Of a stretch of 64,000 nucleotides of DNA, positions 31,899 to 43,002 are shown one piece after another. The notes below the pieces were generated by a model, which did no database searches, was not told the origin of the DNA, and was given only the letters and a program-made list of their open reading frames with translations. Within the stretch, counting starts at the first letter, position 1. Each line of letters begins with the position of its first letter. The position numbers and the translations under genes were made by a program. Source of the stretch: Phytoseiulus persimilis (Eukaryota > Arthropoda > Arachnida > Mesostigmata > Phytoseiidae); assembly GCA_037576195.1 (NCBI GenBank), contig CM075103.1:21948001-22012000 (forward strand). The letters run 5' to 3'.

Positions 31899-34800
31899 CT
31901 AGGGATGGCGGAAATGATACATCTTGGAGCAGCACGTCCGAAAACTCAATTCCATTCATTCATGAGTTTCGTTCCCTACAGCTAGATTCATGTCGAACGA
32001 CAACGGAGTACAACAAGCTCGAGCGGCTTGGTGAAGGCAGCTTCGGAAAAGTTTGTGAGTTTGGACTCGCTCTGGATGCTTTCCGGGTTGTCATGCATTT
32101 GCCGTATTTATAGATCGTCTTCCTCTGTTTCGGCTTTTATTCCGGGGAGCCGTGCGGCCTGTATCCTTTCCTATAAATAGTGCAACGCTGTTGGCCGTGC
32201 TCCAATACGCTGGGTCTGCTGTCGGAGCTCCCATAGAACGAAGCCCGAACGCAAAACCGGAATAATTTCTCCCCGATTTATCTTACAGATCAAGTTGAGA
32301 ACAAGCGGAGCGGGCAGATCTCCGCGATGAAGAGAATCTTGTATTCTCACGAAATAAATGGTACGTCACGCTGCACGGAATCCCCACGCTCCTCGGTCCG
32401 AACCAGATTGAATCAGATCTCAAGATGTGGGGAGCACGGGTGGAATTCATTCATTTTTTTCCGATCCCAGAAGATACTCTCGTGTCGGGTGTCCGCGAGA
32501 TCACGTCCCTGAGTCGGCTGTGTCATCCCAACATCATTCGGATGTTCAACCTGGTTCTGAGCCAGAGCTCAGTGTTCGTCACCCTTGAGGAATGCGCAAC
32601 AGATCTGGCGAAACTCGTAGACGATCTCCGCTCCCCTCTGAATGAGTCCCAGGTGAGTTCGGGCTTACGATCAAGTCTTGAGGTTCATGGCTCATTACGA
32701 CGACTCCGCAACTTCTCGCATCTGATTGAGGAGTCACAAGATATTGCTGCTCGAGTGATGTAGTCGGGGGAACAGCGGGGAAGACAGGACAGTCCCGATG
32801 AGTGGGGATGCCGTCGCGGCCTCTCCAACTGGCTCGAATGTGGAAATGGTGGAGGCCAGTCAAGAAGATGCGCGATCCTTCGGAGAACATGTCTCACTAT
32901 CAGGGGCGTTCGTTGAAACCTGACGTCACACTGCCTCGCTCGAACAACTGTACATACCGTGGACCCGAGATTCAGCGCACGTGTGAGGATGCTCACCGAT
33001 TCCAAAATGATGGATATTCAGATGATCCGCAGTACATGGAATTGTTCGGAGTCGATGGCGTATCGTTGTCCGTTCGGCTATGCCTATGGTCGCGGGTATC
33101 TGGTCATCCCAAGTCCTGGAATGGACGCGAGGGTTGCGGCTCCGTGCGACGGTTCGATACGACAGGAAATGAGAGCATAAGAATCGATGCACCAGTACGC
33201 ATCGCATTGCGTTCATTCCTCGTCGAGGTTTCCCCGCTATTATTCAGCTCAGTTAGAGATAACATCCCTCTACATGCCGGTATCCGAGGCATGGGAACAG
33301 CGTTCGCGCGAATCGAGCGGGTGATAACGATCCATCATGCATACAGTCCTTCGACAAGAAATCGTCTAGCTCGTGAACTTCTCGTCCGAACCGGCTGTTC
33401 CCGACCCCGATGGCGTGGACATTAAATCTTCGAAACTTGGACCCGTTCCAGGTGAAATGCATCTTCTGGCAGTTGTGCAGCGGCTTGGATCATATTCACA
33501 GTACGGGCATTGTGCACCGGGACCTGAAGGCGTCAAATATCCTCCTCACCAAGCACGGTGAGTCATGAACCTATGACGCAGGTTGAATACTTGCAAACTG
33601 CAATCATCGCAACTAGTGAACGGTGGAATTAATGCAGCGCCATGGCTTGTTGGGCTTCCAAACTGCTCAGAATTCATCCAAAACAATCTTTCGACTTGAT
33701 TGCAGGCGATCTCAAAATCGCCGACTTCGGTTTCTCGAAAGATTCCGTCCTCTCGAAACGCTGGACGCCGAAGGACGTTGTCACTCTATGGTACAGGCCA
33801 CCGGAAATACTCTTCCAATCACCTAAGCAAACTTCAGCCGTGGACATGTGGTACGTCAGGCGGAGAGATATCAACGCTACTCGACTCATCGCTCTAGCGT
33901 TTCTATAGCAGATGGAATCGGTTGAGATACTCTCCGAATTGCCTCTATACTCGAACATTGCTCCGTGGAGGAGGAGCGTGGAAGGTTATCAGTGATTCTT
34001 CGGGCTATCACCATCCTCCTCCGGATACTCAAAGAACATCCTCCCATTGACCGATCTTGTGCGCAGCAAAGATATTGCTCGTAGGAGCTTAGAAGGAGAA
34101 GAACAAAACGTCTCCGCGCTTCTGAGAACGTTACGATTCGGCATTCATTTGAACGGAAGACCGCAAGTGATACGCAATCGGCTGCGCGACCAAGGGCGGT
34201 GGCCAGATGTTTCGCAAGAAGGCGCGGACGTGCCGCAAAGAAACATATCACAATGCCGAGGCTCGAGCTTTCATACACAGGCCCTGGTTTTGAGCTGGTT
34301 CGGCGCTGTTGATTCAATCGGATGTCCAATCTCAGGTCGGCAGGGTGCATACTCGGAGAACTTTTACTCAAACGGCCATTGCTGCCCGGACGGAGCGAGC
34401 ACCAACAAATCGAACTCATCTGTAGCTTGATCGGAAGCCCCGACGAGACGTCTTGGCCGGTAATTATAATCGAAACTCGCACATCCCCTCCGATTATTCG
34501 CCTTCCAGATTCTGTGTGTGAATGCATCCGATTCCACGTGGAGACCTCCGCCATGTTTTTCCAGGGAGTGACAACGTTGGCCAAGGACTGCGGTCTGAGT
34601 ATCAAAACCAAGAAGATGAACAATATGTGGCGGACTTTCCCCTGCTTACCAGCTTCGTGCCGCTGGCTATTGAACTCGCTATTGTGTTACTCGCCGGATC
34701 GAAGGTAATCTGGGTGTTCTACGTGATGCTGTTAACAGATTGCTGAGGATTTTCTCTTACTTGTCCCTTACATTCCTCTCCAATATTTCCAGAGCGAGCG

Positions 34801-34928
34801 CTCGCGACTGCCTCGTCGGTTCGTGGTTCCGGGATGAGCCTCTAGGTGATTGGCCCCTTTCGAGTCAGCTCTGGCCCGATTCGCGGAATGATGTAGTTAA
34901 CTCTTTCTCGACAGAGTCCAAAACCTAA
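31899..34928 (+). CDS. Cdk10: CDK10-like cyclin-dependent kinase, eight exons
   Basis: Visible exons: from 31899 or 31982 to 32054, 32289-32360, 32471-32652, 33452-33557, 33706-33850, 34336-34459, 34565-34704, 34793-34928. All phases agree. In order the product shows the Gly loop GEGSFGKV, the ATP lysine in [14 protein letters not shown] in place of the cyclin-contact PISSLRE of CDK10, HRDLKASN (catalytic Asp), [20 protein letters not shown] (activation-loop Thr kept, APE changed to PPE), [22 protein letters not shown], and [16 protein letters not shown]. This follows human CDK10 nearly end to end; CDK10 pairs with cyclin M in vertebrates. The start codon is unresolved (a TAA at 31850 closes the frame upstream); exon 31239-31355 is a candidate. 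Introns are 88-799 bp. AATAAA at 35198-35203 fits the transcript end. The next best family is CDK11, but the C-terminus favours CDK10. Confidence 0.85.
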
Positions 34929-35197
34929 AACGAGATTCCGTCTTGCAGCTTGTGAACCGTGCCATCTCCCCCTTCGGAAAAGGTTGCCCTTGAAGAGAGA
35001 GATCTTCAACAACGCCCCGACTCCCGCCTTCATGCCAAAACAACGGAAATCTAGCATCTGAACACTTTTCCCGGAGCTCCATGGAACTGAACCCAGAGCT
35101 CACAGTCGTGCAACTTCGATGATGTCGGGTGCAGCCCGAAACTCTGACTCCCGACCTGAACATCCGGGGGTTGGGGAGGAAGCCGTGTTCGTTGGCG

Positions 35198-35203
35198 AAT
35201 AAA
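35198..35203 (+). terminator. Polyadenylation signal of the CDK10-like gene
   Basis: AATAAA, 270 bp downstream of the TAA at 34926-34928, same strand. Confidence 0.5.
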
Positions 35204-37710
35204 AGTTGTTGGTTTCAACGCTGTCCTCTTTCCTCAGGCAGACTCGAAGAACCCGATGGCATCGAAGTCACGCTCTGCTGAATAACACTTGTGCTGTTAG
35301 CTCATTACATGAATGACAGTTGAAGCGGAAACTCGCATTTGAGTGAAGTTTGGCGAGTTACCGCGACTTGAAATCGATACGAAGGTGCAGCTCGACGTCA
35401 AGTCAACATTGGTTCGCAAACTGGCCCCGCCATCCCTAGTCCCTGGACACGATTAGAGCTGTATCTGCAAGAATGTGGCTGGGGGTCGGGTGATCACACA
35501 ACGAGTAGGAGTCCATGCCTTCGTCTGGATCATTGTCGACCAAGCGGCGGAACCTTGATCTGATCACTCGCTTCTAAGAAAAAGTCAATCATGGCAGTTG
35601 CTGATTCTCGAAACGCATGCTGTTTTATCAAATTACTTCAGGGCTATACAGTAACTCCTCTGGGAACGAATGCTTCCACCGCACTCGATCAGGAAATCTT
35701 CACTCTACAAGTTTTTAATGGTTGCATAGAGATGGTATATACGCTTATCGACATTTCATGTGAGCTATCTAGTGTTGGCGACGTTTGAAATAGCAGGCTC
35801 CGTGAGAACCCTATGCTTTTTCCGAGACGGTCGAGGTCATTTTAACGCGAATGTTTCCACGCCATGTTGTATTGAGTTTCAGTTCATTGGGTAATCACAG
35901 AGGGCACCGAAGCGGTCATCGAGTCGTACGGAAGAGCCTCATAGCCGTGCGGAGGCCGAAGCCCCGGGTCGCGGGCCAAGATGTGAGTCTTTTCAATTGA
36001 TTAGGGTGCTAGATTGGAGTTTCTTTCCACCACGTTGATGTGCGGAGTCTCCTTCAGGCAGATCTCCCCACGCTTATGTCCACTGAGCCAGGGCCGTCGC
36101 TCTCCACATCCTTCTATCACAGTTCTTTCAGAAAGTTTCATTGTCACCAGGACTCGCTCCCCGCCCTTATAAAGAACGTCGGTCTGGCTTTCCGCGGGGG
36201 TTGAGCGCGATACTGCAAGCTACCGACGAGCTGCGAACTTCGTTTCCGGGGTTTCTTCGTGAAGCTCGGTTCTCCTGTTCCCCTCAACGCTTTCTGAGAC
36301 GTGCCGTAATGGGACAAATCCACGTTCGCGTTACGCATCTGCACTAACTGGTATATCCCATAGTGCTTCACGGCTTTCACATAGTAGGTTCCTTCCGGAG
36401 TCACCGCGGTGTCGTCATCCCGGGTCACTGCCTGCCAATAGAACTCACGGAATTTCCACTCGATCCCGGCTGGACAAGTGCGTGCCATTGGCGAGTTGTC
36501 AACAGAAAAGTTCAGCCTCGGAACATTCGACTCACTGCCGCTCGCGAGCACCCAGTGGATCTGCTGTCTCGAATTCCTCCTCTCCCGAACCCAGCCGCCT
36601 CCGTTTTGCGCGCCAAACAAAACTGGACGCGCGGGAAATTCAAATGCTGCGCGACTGACAGTGCCGCGACGGTTCTCTCGAGCATGTTTCCCAGGCCCAA
36701 AAACAGCTTCGGGGCCACCGCAATAGTCCATCGACGATCTTCCAGCGTACGCCACAGCTCACAGGGGGTAGGCATGGTCTACCTTCCTCAAAAATGTGAA
36801 GCATTTCCGGTGATTTCAATGAGAACTCGGATTCCATCACCCTTCTCTTCGAGAGGTCAGGATTTCGATCAAAAGATTCCGGAATCGCCGCAGAAAATGG
36901 CACCGACTCGCCATATTACATCGCGACGGAGAACCAAGCCGGGCGGTTCCTCGCCACACTGATTATTGAAACGCCGTCTTTGCAGAGATTCGCCGCGAAT
37001 CGAGTTGACAATCCGAAAAGCAACATTCATGACGGTCCACGTATTGAGTCTCTTCCTCGCGAGCACCTCTTACTCGTCGTTCCCCTCGGATCGTACGTGA
37101 ATCCGTATGGAAGATACCTTGTCCTACAGCGCCTTAGGGTTTCACAGCTCCAAAGAAGTCGCCGTACCAATGTTTCTCACAAAAAGTGAGAGTCGTTGAA
37201 GAGCTGTATTCGACGATATGGCGGAATGAGTGGAAGATTTGACAACGTTCGTCTGTCTCCTTTAGCCGCGTCCGGGGGCTTGAAGATGCACGACAATGAG
37301 CCAGACGTTGTGAGAGTTAATTAAGAGAACTACGCCACAAGGCTGGAATTGTATGGAAGGTTTGTGGTCAGGGTCAATCAAAATGCCTTGAGCCGAGTGA
37401 AGCAAGCGTTCTTTGAGAGCTCAGCCTCAGAAATGGAGTCGGGGAAAGTGAATCAGCGCTAGCTTTTCTGGCGATCTGTGGTATCCGGAAAACTGTGTCC
37501 CACGACGGCAGATTGCAACCGATGTGGAAGAGTGCAGGTCCTCATCAGCGACTGAAAATCAATTCCAGGTACTGATTAAATTCCGAAATATTCGCGATGA
37601 ATGCATCCTTGGCAAAAGAAAAAACTTGACAGGAGCTACTGAAAAGAAAGGCAGAAACTGTCGGTGGCTCTCAACTACCCAGTTGCCCAGCCCTGCTCTA
37701 TACTATGGAG

Positions 37711-37775
37711 CAGTGGTGTCTAAACTTTTTCGAGCCGTGGACCCCCTACCAGGAACTTTCATCGCCTGATTTCTG
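37711..37775 (+). mobile_element. hAT-like transposon 5' end fragment
   Basis: CAGTGGTGTCTAAACTTTTT followed by CGAGCCGTGGACCCCCTACC matches the start of a common class of hAT elements (CAGTGGTxxCxAAACTTTTT, then GCCGxGGACCCCC). I could not pair a right end or an 8-bp duplication of the flanking CTATGGAG, so this is a fragment or a very diverged copy. Confidence 0.45.
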
Positions 37776-38152
37776 TTCGACTGTCCATTCATTGTCACTA
37801 AGCATGTATTTCCAAGACTTGGAACTCGGAAAGTAATTTCGGACTCGGAAATTGATATTTGACTCACGAAAATGTCATTAGTGTCTCTGGGAAACTTCCG
37901 TGAGAAGCCGGTCAGTGTTCAGACTCAACTTCAGATATGAGGGCGACGAGGGTGGTTGGCTGCGTCATCGAGTGTTTGAGAACTCATTGATAGATGTTGC
38001 GCAGCCTTCCTTCTAGGAATGCGATGGACCTGTAGTTCTGATTGGTGACAACTCGTCGAGGCATTCTTCCGGAATTCATACGAGAAAATGTCATAGTGCC
38101 AGCATTCGATTCGCCCCCGTTCCCCCTCATCTAACAATAAGCCAACCGCTCG

Positions 38153-38782
38153 ATGCTGCATGTTTCAAGTCCACCTGCGTGCGAAACCGTGTTGTACCTG
38201 TGGAAACTCAAGAATCGAGGTGTGCTCTCAGGAACAGAATTTTATGTAATTTCGAATCCCGCTCTCTCAAGAGTCGGGGAGAGAATGATGATGAACGTAA
38301 TCGGAGGCATGCAGAATTCTTTCCGGTCGCTGAGGCTTGAAAATTATCGCAGAGCGAGGCAACGGAGGGGCACGAACTCGAATTTCGCAGCTACAAGGGA
38401 AAGTTCATCAGAGAATCCCGCTCGATTCTCTCAAATTTGTATTCTCGCAAACCAGAGTCTGACAACGAGCTCACGCCTGAGCCGAGCACCCGCGAACGAG
38501 TGTCAGAGAATGACGATAGAGACCACGTTCAGAGAATCGCAAAAAAGCGACTCCGTTTCCCTTGGATATTGGAAGCAAATTGATAAGCGAGGGCGCTTTT
38601 GTGTCGGAGAAATCGGAACTGTCCCCGCTGGTGGGCTGAAGATTCTTTGCGGCTCAAACGAAGCTTGGAGAAAGATTCTTTCATCTTACCCCGCGATTGA
38701 GGATCTGATCAACCTGAAGAGCACCGACGTTCATCTCAAACTGAGTCCTGTGATCGGACGGCGCGGAGAGATCACCTTCTGA
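38153..38782 (+). CDS. Unassigned open frame, 209 residues
   Basis: The frame is open from ATG 38153 to TGA 38782. The C-terminal part (GLKILCGSNEAWRKIL, DLINLKSTDVHLKLSPVIGR) reads like a folded domain, but I recognise no family. A possible intron at 38299-38361 (GTAATC to ATCGCAG, phase 0) would switch to a second frame (SEATEGHELEFRSYKGKF, then ERVSENDDRDHVQRIAKK) ending in TGA near 38580. The acidic and lysine content of that alternative is also protein-like. Only one reading can be right. Confidence 0.3.
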   Translation: MLHVSSPPACETVLYLWKLKNRGVLSGTEFYVISNPALSRVGERMMMNVIGGMQNSFRSLRLENYRRARQRRGTNSNFAATRESSSENPARFSQICILANQSLTTSSRLSRAPANECQRMTIETTFRESQKSDSVSLGYWKQIDKRGRFCVGEIGTVPAGGLKILCGSNEAWRKILSSYPAIEDLINLKSTDVHLKLSPVIGRRGEITF

Positions 38783-39452
38783 AGTCCCGACACGAGGCTA
38801 TAACCTCTGCAAGGTCCTTACCCCATATTTTTGATCAAATGTTCTAATTGTCTCAGTATTGATGGAAATTCCCTCGAATACTGAGAGTTCCCTCTCTCCG
38901 GAGCCGGAGTGGAAGAAAACTGAATGATGATAGATCCGTGAAACGTCGTGGCAAGATGGGTGAAGGGTGGGAGAGCCATCGTTATGAGTTTGATGAAATT
39001 CTGCAAACTCCTCCCCGAACCGTGACAAATCATAGACTTCACTCCCTTCGAGGTTGACCCTCGTACGTGCGATACTCATGCGTTTGCTCCAGCAGGACCG
39101 AAACGAATAGGTCTCTCTTATTTCATGACGCTCCTCCGTGTATTGAAATCAACAATCCCTCACGACCACGAGACGGTGGTTCAACCTTTGGGCCAAGCTT
39201 CCGCGGTTTGATTTTTATCGCAGATTGATTCGTGGACGCTCCGTCCGGGAACGAAAGTAGACCTTTGCGTGGTGAAGAGTAAACGTGTCACTTCGAAAAT
39301 TCATCCGGGACGTGAGAAACAATCAGATGTGGTTTTGACGGCTGACTGCTTCAAGGATGGGATGTTGACCCATCCGCGGAAAGAGTTACGTAGAAGTACG
39401 AATGCGGCATTCCGTGGTGCACAGGCAACATTGCTCGTCTTGGGTCGGAGGA

Positions 39453-40004
39453 ATGCGAGCTCTGTGCCTTCTTCTGCTGGTTCTGTGTTCACGACGTTCG
39501 TTCCTTGTGGAGTCTTCGGCCGTGTCGCGATTCAGTGGCTTCTCGCGGTGGAAGAACCGGGTAGCGCCTCCATCGAATCGGTGGTTCAGGCGGGCAAGGA
39601 AAAAACATGAAAAAGACACCGCAGTTCCATCCGAAACCACGCGTTGGTCGAGTCATGTTGGGCCCCACGGATATCTCTATCCTCCGAAGATCAACATAAA
39701 GTTCGAGGAAGACGATTCTTCCGCTCAGAAAGTCCGCTACGTGTTCGACTACGACGACAGTGACCTCAGGGTGAAGCCAACGCGACGGAAGCCGAGGCAT
39801 AAGTCACGCCGCAGGATACCCGAACTCAGGAATGCATATATTCCTGAGGAGGCTCATTCTTCGACTGGAAGTTGGAACTGGTATTCGATGCGGAAAATGA
39901 TGGCAGCCACCATGACCTCACCTCGTTTCCTTATCGGTGACTATGGTTCCGTTTTGGATGAGGACTACAGTGCTGACTACGACGATGACGACAACGGCGA
40001 ATAG
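39453..40004 (+). CDS. Small secreted protein with dibasic sites and an acidic tail
   Basis: The frame is open from ATG 39402, but the in-frame ATG at 39453 starts directly at a signal peptide (MRALCLLLLVLCSRRSFLVE, cleavage probably near SSA|VSR), so I take it as the start: 183 residues. The mature part is rich in Arg/Lys (RRARKKHEK, KPTRRKPRHKSRRR), with possible prohormone-convertase sites, then a Ser/Trp/Tyr segment (STGSWNWYSM), and ends in DEDYSADYDDDDNGE. It has no cysteines after the signal region and no known domain. It could be a peptide precursor, a matrix protein or a salivary-type secreted protein. Single exon as read. AATAAA at 40660-40665 is a possible transcript end. Confidence 0.55.
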   Translation: MRALCLLLLVLCSRRSFLVESSAVSRFSGFSRWKNRVAPPSNRWFRRARKKHEKDTAVPSETTRWSSHVGPHGYLYPPKINIKFEEDDSSAQKVRYVFDYDDSDLRVKPTRRKPRHKSRRRIPELRNAYIPEEAHSSTGSWNWYSMRKMMAATMTSPRFLIGDYGSVLDEDYSADYDDDDNGE

Positions 40005-40734
40005 ACAGCGCTTCAGAGATGGCAGCCCAGACTGCGCCGAAACTCAGCGGGCAACACTGATTCGTAGCATAGACGAAAATGCCTTACGACTTGAATTTCT
40101 AAACGTAAGGAGCTACAAATCATGGCTCCGCTGTTTTCCTTCGCCGTTCCCCTCACCTAGGTGCTCGAGAGTAGAGCCTTTTGTCCACCGAGCTGCGCTC
40201 AACAACTTCAGTCATATGAGTCACTTGTGTCGCTCCAATCATTGCTCCAGAACCTCGTCGAGTCCCCGAAAATCGTCGAGTCCAAAATTGAGCGCAACGT
40301 TTCACTCATTAACCTAGTTTGTATCGTAACAATGGATCATAGACCAGAGAATGGACGAACATGGCTGCGCAAGAGCAGCACAGCGCGCTGGACCAGGAGT
40401 AAGGGTGGAAAGTGAGAAATTTTCGAGCTCGTTGTGTTGAACCGGCACACTCCGGGACTCCGCCGCTTTTTTTGAGTGCTTCCGAGATTATATGAGATTC
40501 CATCTACCGCTCTATGGAAAAGTTAGGGGAGTGACTCTCACAATGTTCGCATGCTCGTTAGAGGACCTAACTGACTTTGATGCAATCGTCGCCGAGTGAA
40601 ATACCGAGTTGATCGAGTTGGAAGGGAGTCGGTCCGAATTTCGATAGGCGCAGTATTTCAATAAAGAGTCCATAAGATCTTATTGTGATTCAATCTCGAT
40701 GAGCCGGCTCTATTAGGCCTCTTTGATCGGTGTC
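40005..40734. other. 3' flank of the secreted-protein gene; nothing else seen
   Basis: Only short frames. AATAAA at 40660-40665 on the plus strand. Confidence 0.45.
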
Positions 40735-41304
40735 TTCCCCATGTGCCGAAGGTTATTGCAGCGAGAACCCGGAGGGCCGAAAAACAATCCCGTAGGGCCG
40801 AAAATCCTCCCTCTCGTTTCTTTAGTAAAGTGAATCGAGCAAAGCCTCTTTGCACGGTTGTGAGGGACTGCCCTCGTGTTATTCTGAAGTCAGGGTATTC
40901 AGGCAAAGGATCTCCAGTGAGGTCGACCCTGCTGGCGTCTCGCGAAAATTCCAATCTTAGGAAGTTCCTCGACGTAAATGGCTTCCTCCTTATACCCGGT
41001 ATGTCATTGATCAGTGAGCTACCCAGCTTGGCTCGCGATCAAGTCGGGCGTAGTTTTGGATGAGCAGCCCGTTGCTCCCTAGCTTATCATGATTCACCTG
41101 GTCTCTTCTTGCCCATCCAGGTGCAGTCTCTCAGACCCTGTGCTGTGCATAGAAGCTTAGCTGGATCCGCTTGACCCTCAAAACGAGAGAAGACGTTTTA
41201 GGCCCTACTGGATTTTTTTTTCGGCCCTGCGGGTTTTCGTTGCAACGGGCTTTTTTCTCGGCCCTACGGGTTTTCGTTGCAACCGGTTTCGGCACATCGG
41301 GGAT
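40735..41304. mobile_element. Inverted-repeat element, about 570 bp, with subterminal repeats
   Basis: The left arm begins CCCCATGTGCCGAAGG and the right arm, reverse-complemented, CCCCGATGTGCCGAAACC. Both continue with GAACCCGGAGGGCCGAAAAA-like repeats. The right arm holds two tandem copies of a unit of about 40 bp (CGGCCCTACGGGTTTTCGTT). The arms are about 70-100 bp long, imperfect, and surround about 400 bp of unique DNA. The structure fits a non-autonomous DNA transposon. The superfamily is not assigned, since the exact termini and target duplication could not be fixed. Confidence 0.5.
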
Positions 41305-43002
41305 GAACTCTTCGATCTTCCATATGCACACTCTTTACCTTTCATTTCAGGAGTGGATCATCCGTATTTGTCTCATATCCCGTCTCCAAACGAAGTCCTA
41401 TTTCTCCTAAATACTCGTTTTGGATTCCTCGCGGAGCATATTCCACATTGATCCGCCCTACGTCTTCCTGATCTTGCTGAGATCTCCTGGGCCATAGTGG
41501 GCTCTCTTTCGGAGTCACTCCGTTGCTTTCTATTTCATTTTTCTTGTCTCGGTGGCTATAAACACCACTCTGGAACATGTGGATGGATGCATTTGCCTCA
41601 CTCGTGGGCTGCATGTCATCGGGGGAGCTCCAACCTGTTCCTCCCTTGATAGACTCCTCCTATGCGCTGAAGTCTGGTATGCCAAATTACTTTGGATGCC
41701 ACAAACTTGTTAAAACTTCAAAGCTCTCTTGTATTTTTAACTTCCGATCCGGATTATCATCCGGAAAGAATTAAGAGGATGAAGATGGCATCACTTCGTT
41801 CTTCAGAGGGTTACATTTGATGAACCCCTCGTTCCCAGCTAAGAATGGTACCTCCAGAAGAATCCCCATAAACGTGACCCCTGTCCGCTGTTTGATTTTC
41901 TTCGCCAATCGCCGTACATGTATTTACAATGTTTTGGCGATTACTCCATACAGTCGAACGCCGTTATGGGTCTGTGAATATTTAGATTCCCTTTCACTTG
42001 ATTGCTTCACGAGACTCTTTATCTTTCATTGACTCGAAAGCATCCGGAAGCGAGAAAAGGTTGCTCTGGGTGAGGAGAACCCGCCTGGAAGCCTTTTTTG
42101 GATATCGCTATCCCTGAGCTAGGAATCATTTATTGGATTGGGTGTCAGTGTTAGCGTCTTCCGCGAACTCTCATCGCGAACAGCTGTCGATTTCTCAGGT
42201 GCGCATGTCTTCACAAAAGCGTCGCCGATGGCACGGAAAGCGGTGCGCTATTTCCTGACCCATTTGATGAAGCGTTTCGGCTGAATAGCAATTGTTGATT
42301 TCTTTCTTCTAAGCAGCCCAGGCAGTTGATCTCCGTTCCTGCCGAGGATAGCGCTTTGACACATATGTGACCTCATGACTGGTGCAACAATGCACTCCTC
42401 ACCAATTTCACCAACTCCCTCGCAGGCGCCTTGGTGCAGCGGGCTTAAACCCAGGTTGACTACTTTCCTGCGAACCCGACCTATAGTGTCTTGAAGTTTT
42501 TCGTCATCCTGAGTCAAGCCACACCCTGGAGGCAATAAGGAGGGCCAGTTTCAGAAGTTAAATCTCCCCTGCAGCATCATCCCGGAAGACTTTTCCCAGG
42601 TCAACCTCGGCAAGATCGTTCCTTCGATCCCTCCGAGTCCATCAAAATTCGAATCAGCTGGGAAATTCATAGTCGAGAGCGCTCCGAATCAGGCCCTCGG
42701 CTTCCAAAAACTTGAGTTTATTCGACCTGTATACTTTTGATTTTAAAACTCGTTCTTGTGTCACATTCTCGGTCATCGATTACGATACCGTTGAACAATA
42801 GATATTGCCATGTCGTCAGTCATTCAGCAGCCGCAAATACACGTTGGCCATTTCTGGTTCGGAAGTTTTTAAATATTTACAGAACTACACCAAAAAGACA
42901 TAAATAAGGTTCGGACGCTTGGCATGGTCTAAGAGAAAGATTTTGAAGAGTTAGCAGCAGTTCCATCCATTCACTCGATGCTATGCACACGGCCCTCACG
43001 TA
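41305..43002. other. Unassigned; possible decayed mobile-element sequence and 3' UTR
   Basis: Minus frames 41342-41614 and 42248-42535 (QDDEKLQDTIGRVRRKVVNL) look protein-like but match nothing I know. The last few hundred bases probably include the 3' UTR of the Pro/Gln-rich gene, with TTTATT (AATAAA on the minus strand) at 42717-42722. Confidence 0.35.
42717..42722 (-). terminator. Polyadenylation signal of the Pro/Gln-rich gene
   Basis: AATAAA on the minus strand, about 280 bp after the stop at 43003. Confidence 0.45.

Larger units (their letters stand above)
34929..39452. other. No confident gene; unassigned frames
   Basis: The minus frame 36144-36755 (204 codons, no domain) overlaps a plus frame of 199 codons and a third frame (LGNMLERTVAALSVAQ). 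At least two are shadows, and I cannot say which, if any, is real. Its middle part (IEWKFREFYWQAVTRDDD) reads most like protein. A hAT-like terminus lies at 37711 and a 209-codon frame at 38153-38782. Confidence 0.3.

Noticed and set aside
32802..33425. 207-codon plus-strand frame
   Set aside because: It sits inside intron 3 of the CDK10-like gene, has no domain and no start context, and is overlapped by antisense frames.
36363..36962. 199-codon plus-strand frame
   Set aside because: It overlaps a longer minus frame and a third frame over the same DNA; none has a motif, so it is not called as a gene.
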